From the NCBI GenBank assembly GCA_963693365.1, contig CAVNZM010000009.1:7874001-7938000 (forward strand): 64,000 nt of DNA. Direction: 5' to 3'. Below the pieces are notes generated by a model, which ran no database searches, had not been told where the DNA came from, and saw nothing but the letters and a program-made list of their open reading frames with translations. Positions 35,403-47,787 of this stretch are shown in pieces (within the stretch, counting starts at the first letter, position 1; every line of letters begins with the position of its first letter). The DNA is from Amoebidium appalachense. Lineage: Eukaryota; Ichthyosporea. The translations under genes were made by a program, and so were the position numbers.

Positions 35403-37040
35403 CTGGGGGGGCCGGGGGGGGGCCAGGGGGGCCGGGGGGCCGGGGAAGGGCAACATGAATCCCGAAGGATTCATTATCCAACAAGATGACAAACCCACAC
35501 ACAGCCCTCTTGCACTGAGCACCCTTGATGCGAATGCACCCAACGTTCAACCCCTGGGCCTTGGCCTGAGTGAGCATGGGACCATTGGCACCGATGTCAG
35601 CATGCGGCCTGGGGACACTGCGGCATCCGCAATGGGTACATTTGCCCCCCCCCCCCCCCCCCCCCTCTCCCCTCTCCTCCCCCCCCCCCCCCCCCCCTCT
35701 CCCCTCTCCCCCTCCCCCCCCCCCCCCCCCCCCCCCCCCCCCTTTTTTTGGTCGTTGAATACACACGTACACAACTTGAGCACACCGGGGGAAAAAAAAA
35801 GAAAAAAAAAAAAAGAAAAAAAAAAAAAAGAAGAAGAAGGAGAAGGAGAGCCTTGCCGAGAAAAAGGAATATATATACGGAACAAATATGTACAATAATG
35901 GGGTTGTGTTGCGCCTGCACATAAGTTCAAGTGTTTGTGAGGATGAAGGCAAGGAGGTAGAGGTGCGGGAGGGCCGGGGAATGGGGGAGATGGAGGGGGC
36001 GGAGGGGGGAGGGGCGGAGGGGGGGAGGGGGGGGGAGGGGGGGAGGGGGTCCTCCTCAGAATTGGAGCTTCAGTGGCAGGTTAGTATTACTATGATATAA
36101 TGACCAACACTGACACTCCTCCCCCCTCCCCCATCAGAGAGCTCCAACCAGATGAACCTCAACACGGCAAACAATTCTAATGGCGCTGTGGACACCAACG
36201 GGCAGGAGGGCGGCAACAAGAAGGAGGATGGGGCTAACGGCCAGCCTAAGACTCCCACAGGGTAAGAGTTCCTGCATCGGCTATTTCTTAAACCGTGAAA
36301 GCTTAACATCCTCTGTGCGCAACTCCCCGACCAGTAGTAGTGTATTTTTTTATTTTTTTTGCTTTTCAGTAAACCTTCTTCGAAAGTTCCTCCGTACCCC
36401 AACAATCCGTGTTGCCCAGATGCACCCCTTCTTCCCCCCCCCGTTCCCCTCCCCCTTTCCTTTCGGGGGAAGAGTCTAAATCTTCTTTCCCCCATTGGAA
36501 CCCGTAATTTACTGTGTTTGTGTATACGTGTGTTTGGGGGGAGAAGGGGGGGGGGGGGGGCAGAGGGGGGGGGGGGGGGAGAGGAGAGAGAGAGAGGGGG
36601 GGGGGGTTGGTAATGAGTACTCGTAGTTAGACAGACAGGCTGTGAGACTATGCCATGAGCCACCAATTCGATTTATCAGCGCTAGCCAGCACTTAGTGAC
36701 CGCATGCATATATATGGCATTGCACTGACCGCGGTGATTTTACGCCCACAGTGACGGAAATGGGCCGGCAGCTGCTATGTTAGTTAACAGCATGCCCCCT
36801 GTTGCCACTGAAAAGGAGGCAAGGGCCAAGGCCACAGGCATGCACTGGGACATCAGCAACACAAGAGATAATCTGTTAATGAGCTTAGCAATAATCGAGA
36901 GGGAGAAGGAGAGAGCAAGAATGTTGCAAGAGGAGATTGCAAGGGAGGAGGAGAGGGCAAAGGGCCTGGAAACGGAGTTGAAGCAGAAGGAGGCGGAGTT
37001 TATTGCTACCATGAAAGAATTGTGCATGGCTGTGCCCTAG
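33796..37040 (+). CDS. Low-complexity protein with C-terminal coiled coil, 5 exons
   Basis: Exons: 33796-33997, 35006-35111, 35505-35635, 36138-36261 and 36752-37040 (TAG). All junctions are GT-AG with agreeing phases. The product is 283 residues from the ATG at 33796. It is 243 from the ATG at 33916, which may be the real start because TATAAATG lies at 33841. The middle is rich in Gly, Asn, Ser and Lys ([28 protein letters not shown]) and looks disordered. The last exon encodes a strong heptad-like charged helix ([20 protein letters not shown], then [14 protein letters not shown]). I do not recognise the family. After the stop, CTGCTG/GTAAGT (37079) and CACTGCAG (37571) could bound an intron in the 3' untranslated region. 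A 20-base exon-like piece at 36060-36079 would break the frame and is omitted. Confidence 0.6.
33998..34172 (+). repeat. C tract, (CG)n and (AC)n compound at an intron start
   Basis: The first intron of the coiled-coil gene begins GTATG and then about 35 C, followed by CGCGCG units and a long (AC)n array. C-rich sequence continues to 34600. Confidence 0.95.
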
Positions 37041-37204
37041 ACGACAATCAGAAACTATTCATCCCGAGCCCTGCTGGTAAGTGTGTAATTTATAATGTCT
37101 AGACCGTGCCATCATAGGTGTGTGTGTGTGTAGGGGGTGGGGGGGAGGCGGGGGGGGGGGGGGGGGGGGGGGGGAGGGGAGGTGAGGAGGAGGGGGAGGG
37201 ACTG

Positions 37205-37480
<276 letters not shown>

Positions 37481-38508
37481 TCCCGTTCCATGCAGCCTCA
37501 ATTGAGATAACTCAGATTGGCATGCAAGCAGTAGCCAACACCACCTGACCAATCATTTTTCCCCACTGCAGGCCAGCAGTGAACAACTGACATCAAAGCC
37601 TCAGAGGAAAGGTGAATTCCGGAGGTTTTCTTGCTGTGACCAGATGTATTGACATGTGTAATGTGAGGATGGAGAAACAATGTGTGGAAGAGTTACGGCA
37701 TACAGGCATTGAGAAGGGAGGGGAAAGGGGACGGAGGGAGGGAGTGAGGGAGGGGAAGGGGTGGGGAGGGAGAGGGGGAGGGGGGGGGGGGGGAGCAGGA
37801 GGAGAGAGATGAGGAGGGCTTTGGAATCTAGAGTTCGTTTGTGATTCAAGTATGACTCAGCTGAAGTTCTCACTAATAAGGTTCATAACTGTAATGAAGG
37901 TGTAGGCATTCTATTTGGCTGACTCAACATAAATCATTAATTGCTAGAGTACTATCTCTGTGGCGAATTTAAACTTCCAAAAAAAAAAATCGGAGTGTGT
38001 GGATTGGTCAACTGGTGTCCATATAATGCTAAACCTCAATTGAATATCTAAACATAGGTGCAATTGATGATACGTGGATGCAGTGGTCTGTGGCCAGCAT
38101 TTTCCATCCTCTACTACGTGTGGCTGTGGGTATTAACGGGTTTGGATGGAAATAACCCCGTAATTTGGAAGGTTTAAACATGATTAACGTTGGATGTGAA
38201 ATTTCCCTAACATTGGCGGATTTTGACGGGGTTAAATGGAAAAAACCCCTCTTGTGGCAGATCAGAAGAGAAAAAAAAGCAATATTGCAATTAATTGGTT
38301 GACACATTCGAGCCTCACTTCACTGGGTTGAAGTGTCTATATACTCACAATTGACACATTACATAAATGACAATTATTACCTGGGCCAATAAAAAACCGT
38401 TCCTACATAATTGTTCAATTGCAACATCATTTCGCATATGACACGAGAACAGTTTAGAAAAGAGGGAAGGGGGGGGGGGGGGGGGGGGGGGGGGAAGAGA
38501 GGGGGTTT

Positions 38509-38923
38509 AATTCTGAGCTACGAAATCATTTTGTATCATCTGGCGTTGCATTCCCCCCTCCCCCCCCCCCTCCCCCCTCCCCCCCCCCCCTCTCCCCCCC
38601 TTCCCCACACCCAACCCAATCCAACAACCAAAAAAAAAAAAGAAGGGGGGGGGGGGGGGGGGGGTTGGGTTTTTTTTTTTTTTTTTTTTTTTTTTGGGGG
38701 GGGGGGGGGGAGGGGGGGTTTGATGGGGGGCCCGGGGGGGAAGGAGGGATGGGGGGGGGGGGGGGGGGGGGGATAATCCTGAGCTCCGAATTCATTTTGC
38801 ATCATCTGGTGTTGCATCCCCCCCCCACCCCCCCTTCCCTCCCCCCCCCCCCCCACACACACACAACACACACACACACACACCCAACGAACCCAATCCA
38901 ACAACCAAAAAACCAAAACCAAA

Positions 38924-38992
<69 letters not shown>

Positions 38993-39135
38993 GGAAAACA
39001 CGGGTAGGAGTTTTGGGGGTTTTTTTCTTTTTTCTTTCTTTCTTTCTTTTTTTTTTTTTTTTTTTTGGGGGGGGGGGGGGGGTGGGAGGGAGGGGAGAGG
39101 GCAGAGGAGGGGGGGAGGGAGGGGGGTTGATGAGG
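38509..39135 (+). repeat. Local tandem duplication, about 265-bp unit with homopolymers
   Basis: Two copies begin CTGAGCTACGAAATCATTTT (38513) and CTGAGCTCCGAATTCATTTT (38779). Each continues with a TCATCTGG-GTTGCAT block, a C-rich tract, the shared CCCAATCCAACAACCAAAA block (38613 and 38891), an A tract, a G tract, a T tract, a G tract, and TTTGATGGGG or TTGATGAGGGG. The homopolymer lengths differ between the copies. Confidence 0.75.
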
Positions 39136-39921
39136 GGAGGGAAGAAGCCATTTATGATGTCTGCCATAGCATACGCCGGCTTATGGCGTGTGTGCGTGCG
39201 TGAGCATAGTGATGTGTGACGACGGGAGACGTGTTGCCACATCATTTGTGTATGTGTGCGCGCACGTGTCTGCGCACGTTTGTGTAGGTGTGTAAGGGGT
39301 GTGTCAAGTTGGCTGTATACGTATGATGTGTGTATGTGGGAGGGGAGGGGGGGGGGGGGGGGGGAGGGAGGAATGGGGGGGTCTATGCGGGTGGGGGGTA
39401 TGGAGGTCCCGTACACCTCCCCCCCCCCCCCCCCCTCCCCCCTCCCCCCGCCCCTCCACACCCACCCTCCAGTACCCCACCCCCACCAACACCGCCACCA
39501 CCACCACACACACCCGCCACCCACCGGGCATCACAATTATTTCATCTAAGAATCTCTATAGCTAGAAGTTCAAAGAATTACTATCAACGACTTGCTCAAA
39601 AGCAAAGTTGTAATGATTCCTACTTTTAACTTTTTTATTAAACCGTTTTTTTATGGGCGCCCAAATTGCCCTCCCAAATTTCCTTATTTGGCTGATCAGT
39701 GCGATCGTGCACGACTTATTTGTCCATACGAAAACTTTTATGTAACCGGTTCTGTCCCCGTGCACCGAGTCCAGTGTGTGATACTATGGTGTATGTATTT
39801 GGATGGACCTGAGGTCGAAGATAGTAGCCCACATATTCATCACAAAAAAACAAAAAGACACACACACAAACGTGTTCACACAAAGAGACCGACAGACAAA
39901 CGCGCAGACACATGTACTACC

Positions 39922-40135
39922 TGCAGCAGAATTATTCCACAAAAGCAATATTATTAATATTCTGCAAAAAGCAGAATCATATTCTGCAAAGGCAGGTTGA
40001 TTCTGCAAACAGCATCTGCTAAAAGAAGATTCTTTCTGCCAAAAGCAGAAGTATTCTGCTTAGAACAGAATTAATCTGCTAAAAGAAATCCGGTTTTTGC
40101 AGATTAATTCTGCTAAAAGCAGAGTGATTCTGCCT
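39922..40135. repeat. Palindromic minisatellite based on TTCTGC...GCAGAA
   Basis: About ten imperfect units built from TTCTGC and its complement GCAGAA, usually as TTCTGCNAAAAGCAGAA or AATTCTGC, are packed into about 215 bp. Each unit can form a short hairpin and neighbouring units can pair with each other. The block is AT-rich and has no open frame of interest. Confidence 0.75.
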
Positions 40136-40296
40136 TATTTTCTTTTGCAACGCACGCACGCACGCACACGTATGCACACGTTGGTTTTCCTCCGCCACTC
40201 AAGGCTACCCGACCTACACCTTTCGTGTTCGCATGATCTCACTCACATCCCACTTTGCAAACAGCCATTTGCCCGTTCATTTTACCAAGAGCTGGT

Positions 40297-40379
40297 GTGT
40301 GTTGTGGTGGTGGTAGTGGCCGTGGTGGTGGTGGTGGTGGTGGTGGTGGTGGTGGTGGTGGTGGTGGTGGTGGGGGGGT

Positions 40380-40415
<36 letters not shown>
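40297..40415 (+). repeat. (GTG)n trinucleotide array and G tract
   Basis: About 75 bp of GGT/GTG repeat followed by a G tract of about 40 bases. Open frames through it (poly-Val, poly-Thr) are artefacts. Confidence 0.9.
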
Positions 40416-40416
<1 letters not shown>

Positions 40417-40924
40417 AGAATGATCAAAGCCAAATTTATTGGGTACCACATCGAAGCTGTCATAATGTGGGGATCCCTGTAAACAGGCACGCACACTCAC
40501 ATAGATCTAGCACACACGCATACACGTATGCATGCACACACGCACACACAAAACGCTCACAAACATGCACACAAGCAGTCAAGCAAACCCCCCGTGACAT
40601 ACTATCACATCGTACAGTAACAGTAACGCATGGGATGGTGTAGGCAGCCATGTTCTGGCAGTGGCCATGGCAACGCACCGTCACTCTGTCACATGACATA
40701 CGCAATTACATGCACACACGAATTCACCGTGTGCACACGCGTTTCACGAACTTTCTCCAAAAAAGTTCCAAAAAAACAGAAAAAAGAAAAAGCAAAAAAA
40801 GAAAGAAAAGAAAACAAAATAAAATAAACAAAAGTAAATAAAGAATTAAAGCTTTGTGTGGCCCAGTGGCAGAGGGGTGATCACTGAACACGTGAGATGT
40901 TACAAGGAATCTGTCTGTGTGCTT

Positions 40925-41047
40925 GCTGAGCCAATCGCATGGTGGACACTATTGTATCGCCACATTCCAAACACAATTCCATATGCATTCCACTGTCACA
41001 TTCATAAAGCCCAGTTGAGAGTTGGGACTGGACAAAACTGTATAAAA
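40925..41047 (+). promoter_or_regulatory. Putative promoter of the NlpC/P60-like gene
   Basis: TATAAAAA starts at 41041, 48 bases before the ATG at 41089 (MQLLK). An inverted CCAAT box (GAGCCAATCG) lies near 40927, about 110 bases upstream of the TATA box. The element order is normal for an RNA polymerase II promoter. This is inference from motif and spacing. Confidence 0.5.
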
Positions 41048-41088
41048 ACATCCCAGTAAACCGCTACCTAATTTACTTGATTAAGATC

Positions 41089-42113
41089 ATGCAGCTTTTG
41101 AAGGTGAGAACAGGATTTTCTTCTAATTTTGTTTTTAACTGAATCACCTTCCGTCTATGAGTCCTTGCTTGGTTTGTTTGTATTTTTCTCCAGCTCATTC
41201 CTAAGATTTATCCTGCGGGTATACCTTTGGTTGATTGGCTTTTCTTATCGGAACGAGGGCGAATCAACTCTCCGAATAAGAACAATGTAGATGTCGAAGT
41301 CCGTGAGCTATTTTCGTGCTCCCTGTAGCAGTGCCTTTACCGTTGCCACACTGTACGCTGGTCAAAAAAGATCATAAAGTCTTAACCACAAGCCCTCAGT
41401 TTGCGCAGATAAACGTGTTCTGGGAGTGAACTCAGCCTTGCATTGTGCTATACACGGAACGACTGCATTCTTTGGCAACGGTATCAAGTGCAGACTTACA
41501 TGCATACAATGGCGCCGAACAACCAAATGCCAAAGGCCGGCAATAGGTGAGTACTGAGTACTTGGGATATGTGCTTGTGTGGGCGAAAAAGTAGGAATCT
41601 TCTTCGACTGAAAAATCCAGCATATGTAGCTCGTGAGCTTGTGGTAATCACGTGGAGCTGACACAGAACTTTTGTGGGCGTTAAATTTTGCAGCGTGCCT
41701 CACATTTTGTTCGTATGCATGTGTGTGCCAAATAATATAATTTTTTTAAAAAAAAGCCTGTGTGAAGCACACTGACGTCTACACACTTGTTCAATTCTTT
41801 AATCTGGTCAATTGATCCTCTCCCAACACACATATCCAAAAGCCTCTATCCCTACAGTACCTGTTAAACACACGTACTGCACCAAGCCGATACATACGTT
41901 CCGTTAACAGAAAAATTGCAAAACACTTCATACCCAAGTTCTGCTCAAACAGGTTTAAAGTTCCTATCTGGGTGTATTGATTAAACTCCTGCCCTACCCC
42001 ACTATCCACATTTCCCCCCTGCAATGCTACACGCGCACGCGCACACGCACATACCCACGCACACGCGGACACACAATACACACACACACCTATGACTCGT
42101 GCACACACACACA

Positions 42114-42148
<35 letters not shown>

Positions 42149-44008
42149 GGCCGCTGCTGTTGGCAGCAGTATGTCTGCTGGCGCTTTCTGCAACCGTTGA
42201 ATCTGTGCCCACGACCAACAAACACAAAGGGCTCTCACTGGATGAAGATGACATGTTCTTTGGACTGATGCCTGAGGCCACACCAATGCAGAGCGACATC
42301 ATGACACCGCCGGTGGATTCGACGGGTAAGAACAAATGTTTCGAACGCACTACAAATATTGATAGACGTGCTTGTGGAGATGTGTGTGCGCGCGCGTGTG
42401 TGTATGTTTGTGTGTGCGCGCGCCAGTCACTTGCGTGTGCCGTATCACCCGCTTTTGTGTAGACTCTGTCCGGGGTGTGTAATTTGCTGTGCTGCCTGCA
42501 GTTGATACTATATAAGAGCACTTCATTCGCGTGGTTTTTGCATGGCACTGTGCAGAGAAGGGCTATGCACACAAGCTTGCATGTATACATCGTTTCTTAC
42601 CTGTCTCTAATGGCCTACTCGCGGTTTTGGTGGTGGTGATGGTGGTTGCCGCAGCGGAGAAAGCGGCGGAGAAAAGGTTGTCTGGTGTGCACGTGATCTT
42701 TCCTTTCGTCCCTTCGTTCTGAGGCCTTGGATTCCAGGCTGAACCTTGATGCTAATGAAGTTGGTATGTCTTTACCCATCCTATTTTCGTTTCCTTTCTT
42801 TGAGAATCTTTTTATTATCCGCCCCTGCCCCCCCTCCCCCCCCCCTTTTCCGTTTTGTTTTTTCGCATCATTTCTGCAACGAGCCATCTAACTTGTCCGT
42901 GATTCCTCCTACCCATCCACACACACACAAGCCACAAACACCTCCCCTTCCGTTCCTTCTCCGCCCTTCCCCCCTCACCCACTCTTCGCCCACACAAACC
43001 ACATGCGCATGCGCGAACGCAGACACACATACACCCCCGCATACAAACACACATACATTCCTCTCTTCTACAGATGGGTCCACGTGCAACGCCATCAACT
43101 ACTCCACCTCCGTGCCCATCACCTACCCTGCCCCGTGCGGCCAAGCGCCTGCCAGGTCCTCCAACTTTGCCGAATTTGCATCGTGGCAAAACTACTCCCT
43201 CCAGTCGTTCCAAACCACTTTTGCGTCGGAACTTCAGCAACAATGCCAGTTTGAGTCCTGCTGGAACAACCCACCCACTGATTCCTGGGGTCCCGTTCCT
43301 CCGTGTTTCGCGCCTACCCTGCCTTCGACAAACATAACGGATCTCCGCAACAGAGTTATACTTGCTACACTGTACTATGTTAATGCGTCCACTCATGGAA
43401 ATTTGGTGTATGCCCACCACCACTCGCCCTATTGGCTCCCCCCCAAGAACCAAAAGCAACCCGCAAACGGTGGTAATTTCACGACCATTGCCGGGGAGCA
43501 AATCAACAACAGCCTCAATGCATACGACAAGGAAGAGCTTCTGGTGTGCAACAGCAATCGGACCGGAATCGATTGCACTTCGTTTACGTCGTGGGTTTAC
43601 AATTTCGCCCTCGGGATTATGTTTGCGCCCGACACCACCGTGCAGTCAAGCATGGGGTTGCCTCGAATCACAGACCTGAACCTACTTCAGGACGGAGATC
43701 TCATGTATTTCAAGGCTTCTCCCACCGGCCCAAACATTACGCACGGCGGTATTGCTATGAACACCGCTTCTCGCGGAGTCATCGCGGTTACTTCCACTAT
43801 TCAAGGCGACGCCGACGGGCCACAGTTTAACTTCGACAGAAACAATTGGCCGTTGCAGAGTTTTGCACATGGGTTTAGCTTGGAGGATGTGTATAACGCG
43901 TGGACGGCGGGAGGCAAAAAGGGCCTTGCCCCGGGATGGTGCTACAAGATTCCAACTGCCAGTGGCACGTGTTCGGACCTTGTGCCGGGCCTATCTTTCA
44001 GCGCATAA
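41089..44008 (+). CDS. Secreted NlpC/P60-like cysteine peptidase-fold protein
   Basis: Two exons are clear: 42150-42325 (GTAAGA donor) and 43074-44008 (TAA), joined in phase. The second encodes about 311 residues with DCTSFTSWVY (nucleophile-type Cys codon 43574) and, after GDLMYF, ITHGGIAM (His codon 43742). This is the NlpC/P60 Cys...His order. The usual third polar residue is not obvious. The first exon encodes a hydrophobic core LLLAAVCLLALSATVES typical of a signal peptide, and several N-x-S/T sites follow (NYS, NIT, NAS, NFT, NRT), so the protein is probably secreted. The 5' exon is unresolved. ATG at 41089 encodes MQLLK and has a GTGAGA donor, but its phase does not match exon 42150 directly; an intermediate exon (41194-41219) with a later acceptor in exon two would restore it. 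NlpC/P60 enzymes usually cut peptidoglycan, so a role against bacteria is possible. Confidence 0.65.
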
Positions 44009-44942
44009 TGTTGCTGCCGGCACTGCTAGACTAATCTGAGCCTGTTAGTGTAAATATAAAAAATTAAGTGAGCGTGGAATAGATTGGTGTTTTGAATATG
44101 TTTTCTCGTAGAGTAGATGCTTGAAATGGTAATCTACGTTAGATCGATGCAGCTATTGCACAGAAAATCAAGTGAGTGCACGAGGAGTAAACTAAAAACG
44201 TACATGTTTCTTAGAGTGATGCTTTAATTTGAAAGTGAAATTTACGTGAGATATTGTCTGGTGCACATGATAGTTGTTGCTAACCACAAGGGAAAGATAA
44301 GATGCATATGCATGTGTAGGCATGGTTTAGTGCACGCAAGGACTTGAGAAAGGGGTAATGGGGAGGGAGGTGAGAGCTAAATAGAAGTTGGAAAACAAAG
44401 CTGTAGATACAGACACCGGTCCCCAAATCCCGCAGGAAAGGTAAATCGGCCAATTTAAGTAAATGCTTTGATCTTGAGATATATTCATATTCCACGCACG
44501 GAAACGTTTTCCGTTTTCCGGCAACCATGGTGTCAAAGACATTGTGAACAAACAACATATAATCTTCCAAAAAGAAGTGCAAATTTAGAGAAAAGTGACA
44601 TATGACAACTCGACTAGAACTATAAACGGTAGGGGCATGCAGAAAATAGGACACGGGTAAAGCTGAGCATGTGAATGGCTATCGTTGGGCCATGTGCATA
44701 CGCAGTCGCTATCGATCAGTTGGGATTGATACAGCCTGTTGTGCTATCAAAGTGCTGAAATGCACCATGGCAATCCACCACCACTTCTGCTTATCCAATC
44801 TTTTCTTTTACTTCTGGCACGCGAATTCATATGAGGGATAACTGTTGTCTATGATGAAACCCACCGGCACGCTTGTAAACACATACACACACCAAACACT
44901 AACAGTCTTGTGACATCACACTAACAAACGTGACGGGATTTT
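44009..44942. other. Downstream of the NlpC/P60-like gene, no gene seen
   Basis: Unique sequence without simple repeats. It probably holds the 3' untranslated region (A/T-rich stretch at 44050-44065). I see no convincing exon on either strand. Confidence 0.5.
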
Positions 44943-45221
44943 GGCTGTCGTCGTGGTTGTTCCCAAGGAGGATTTCAATCTGGTAGGTGAAATTGCCAAA
45001 TATGGTGGCATGTATTTTACCATATATGGAGTTCAAAAATAGTTCACGATACTGAGTGGTTTCCGAAGATCACCACTTGGTTTGTTTCTCTCATTTACAA
45101 AATGAGTGAGAGAGAAGGAAACACATGATGATGCCAGGAAGAAATAACGGGGGACACAGGTGTAGGGCGAGACTTCGTCTGCGGATATATTGTCCTTTTC
45201 GTTGTTGTGGGCACAAAAGGG

Positions 45222-45271
45222 TGTGTGTGTGTGTGTGTGTGTGCGTGTGTGTGTGTGCGTGCGTAAGTGTG

Positions 45272-45331
<60 letters not shown>

Positions 45332-45337
45332 CGTGTG

Positions 45338-45379
<42 letters not shown>

Positions 45380-45545
45380 GGGGGGGGTTGAGAGAGAAAG
45401 AGAATAAAAGCTAGGGACAACCCGTATGAGTGGGTATTGGGGTCGTATGGTTGGTGAGAGAGAGTGGCTGGGCAAGGAGTGATGGATGGAAAAGGGGGTT
45501 AGTAGCCTGTAGGTGATACAAGGTGACACACACACACACACACAC

Positions 45546-45601
<56 letters not shown>
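45222..45601 (+). repeat. (GT)n and (CA)n arrays in opposite orientation
   Basis: GT array at 45222-45378 and CA array at 45523-45601, about 145 bp apart. They could pair as a long hairpin. Both lie inside the intron of the polymerase epsilon fragment. Confidence 0.9.
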
Positions 45602-45602
<1 letters not shown>

Positions 45603-45684
45603 ATCCACCCACCCACCCACCCACCCACTCACCCACCAACCCACCCACCCACCTACCCACTGCCTCACCCACCCATGCAACACC

Positions 45685-45721
<37 letters not shown>

Positions 45722-46098
45722 TCTCACCTTCCCCCCCCGGAGGCTCCCCACCCACTCTCACCCAAACTTGCGAACCAATCCCCCCCCCCCCCCCAAAAAA
45801 AAAAAAATAAACACACAGAAAAACCACCTTGTGGGGCTCAAGCGGCCGTACCTGCAGTTGCGGTTCCACAACCAGCAAGACCTGATGGCTGTGCCCAAAG
45901 TGATTATGCTGCAGGTGGCCAAGAACAAGGAGACGAGCAAGACCGCAAACATCTACAACGAGGATCAATTCACAAACAAGTATTGCCTTCCACCCACCTA
46001 CTCTCACCGAGTCTCTCACCCCCACTACTCTTTCTTATAATTCTTGATGTACTCCTGTTTTTGATTAGGCTGAGTTGGTCGTGTGGTTGAGAGAGGAG

Positions 46099-46136
<38 letters not shown>

Positions 46137-46372
46137 TTCCGCCACCCCTTCCCCCCTCCCCCAACCTGCCCAAAAAAGAAAAGAAAAACAAAAAGAAAAT
46201 CTAACCTTCTTACCACATACATAGACACACGTCCCAAACCACTGCCAAGGCCGTTCTGCCCCCCCCCCCCCCCCCCCCCCCCCCTCCCACGCCCCGCCCC
46301 CCCCCCCCCCCCCCCCCCCAAAAAAAAAGAAAGAAGAAAAGCCCCTCTATTCCCCCTGTCCGCGCTCCTGCC

Positions 46373-46468
46373 CGCTTCCCCCTTCCACTCACCTCCTAAT
46401 AAATGGGCTCTGCTTATGACCGCTTCCCCCTTCCTCTCACCTATTAATAAATGGGCTCTGCTTATGAC
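46373..46468 (+). repeat. Tandem duplication, 48-bp unit with exon-end similarity
   Basis: Units 46373-46420 and 46421-46468 differ at few positions. Each ends with AAATGGGCTCTGCTTATGAC. The same CTCTGCTTATGA-type end followed by GTATA also occurs at the exon-like end near 46723-46740, so these may be duplicated remains of a polymerase epsilon exon end and its 5' splice site. Confidence 0.6.
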
Positions 46469-46946
46469 GTATATCGTAAGATGTAATGTGTGCTTCATTT
46501 CTGCATTGCCCCCCTCTATTCCCCCCTCATCCCCACCTTCCCCATAACCTGATCCTCCCCCCCTCCCTGCCGCCGCCCCCATCCCCCCAATCCCCCCCCC
46601 CCCCCCCCCCCTCCCGGGGCCTCCCCTCCCTTCCCTCTCCCCCGTCCACTATCCCCCCCCCCCCAATAACGCTCCCGAAACTCGGACATTGTGGATGACT
46701 TGGGCCCCCCTGAGCCTCGGGATCTGCTTATGAGGTATACTGTTCTTTTTATGTGCGCTTTGCATCCTGATATGTGTTGCCCGTAATGAATGAGTACTTT
46801 GTACACTTTGACGCTTTCTGCCCCCCCTCCCCGCCCCTCCCCCCCCTCCCCCCCTCCCCCCCCCCCCCTCCCCCCTGCCACCCCCCCACCACCGCACCCC
46901 CCCCCCCCCGTATGTTACACTCCCCCACCTCTCAACTATATCCACC

Positions 46947-46982
<36 letters not shown>

Positions 46983-47584
46983 CCCCCTGCACTCCCCGTC
47001 CGTTTTGCCTGGGGTATTTGATTTGAGTTGATTTGTTGTTGTAGGCTAGCTTTGTGCTGGCACTTGTGTGCCCTAATATGCTGACGGGTGTGCCCCCGAC
47101 CACTCTAAGTGATATATAAATGACATGCTTGTAAGAGTTACCGTATTGGTTATGTGACACCTGGCGTGTCAACATATTATCCAGAGGCAGTAGTCAATAA
47201 TAAATGTGCATTGATTCCCTGCAGATCTTCGGAAGCAGCTGGAGATACAGCTTGGCAAGGAGTATATAACAAATGTTATTAGTAATTGTGTGGTGGTTGG
47301 CGGGGTTTTTTGAGTAGGGAATGTTAGTGTGGTGGTTGGCGTGAAGTGGGGGTTGTCCACGTGTGTGTGTATGCGTGTGTTCGTGTACACATGTGTTTGT
47401 GTGTGTGAGTATGTGACTGTATGTGGTGTGTGCGCGTTTGCCAGTGTACCGGTGTGTCCATGACTCTATGTGTGCTGTCACAAGTTGATGCGACAATAGA
47501 TAGCATCTGTGTGCATGTGTGTGTGCGTGCTGCGTGTGCGTGCGTGCGTCCGTGCGTCCGTGCGTGCGGTGTTTTGGTGATCCT

Positions 47585-47624
<40 letters not shown>

Positions 47625-47756
47625 AAGGATCTTACCATGTCCCATGTACTGGTTTCAGTGGAAAAGCTTCCCGGTACAAAGATTTCCTGTAAAATGCACA
47701 GGGGTGTGTGCGCGTGTACGTGTGTGTGCCAGTGTGTGTCTGGGGGGGGAGGGTGT

Positions 47757-47787
<31 letters not shown>

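Larger units (their letters stand above)
44943..46735 (+). pseudogene. POLE: Truncated second copy of DNA polymerase epsilon exons
   Basis: 44943-44995 matches the 3' end of exon 62737-62889. It encodes GILAVVVVVPKEDFNL, against [16 protein letters not shown] at 62840, and similarity continues through the donor into the intron (GGTGAAATT). Exon 45819-45979 encodes NHLVGLKRPYLQLRF and DLMAVPKVIMLQVAK. This is the next segment of the polymerase epsilon N-terminal domain, where human POLE has NHLVGLKRNYIRLSF. A further exon-like end at about 46684-46733 encodes IVDDLGPPEPRDLLM before a GTATAC donor, but it lacks an AG acceptor. No start, no upstream exons and only the 3' part of the 44943 exon are present, so this is a fragment: a duplicated pseudogene piece or a misplaced assembly segment. 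It carries the exon that should follow 62889. Confidence 0.7.

Noticed and set aside
36060-36079. 20-base exon flanked by CTCAG and GTTAGT in the coiled-coil gene
   Set aside because: It would shift the frame of the following exon; direct joining of 35635 to 36138 keeps it.
40856-40930. tRNA-like sequence starting GTGGCCCAGTGGCAGAG
   Set aside because: It resembles an A-box but there is no matching B-box or acceptor stem at the right distance.
44943-46735. Polymerase epsilon fragment as a functional second gene
   Set aside because: No start codon, upstream exons or complete first exon are present, and the last exon-like piece lacks an acceptor.
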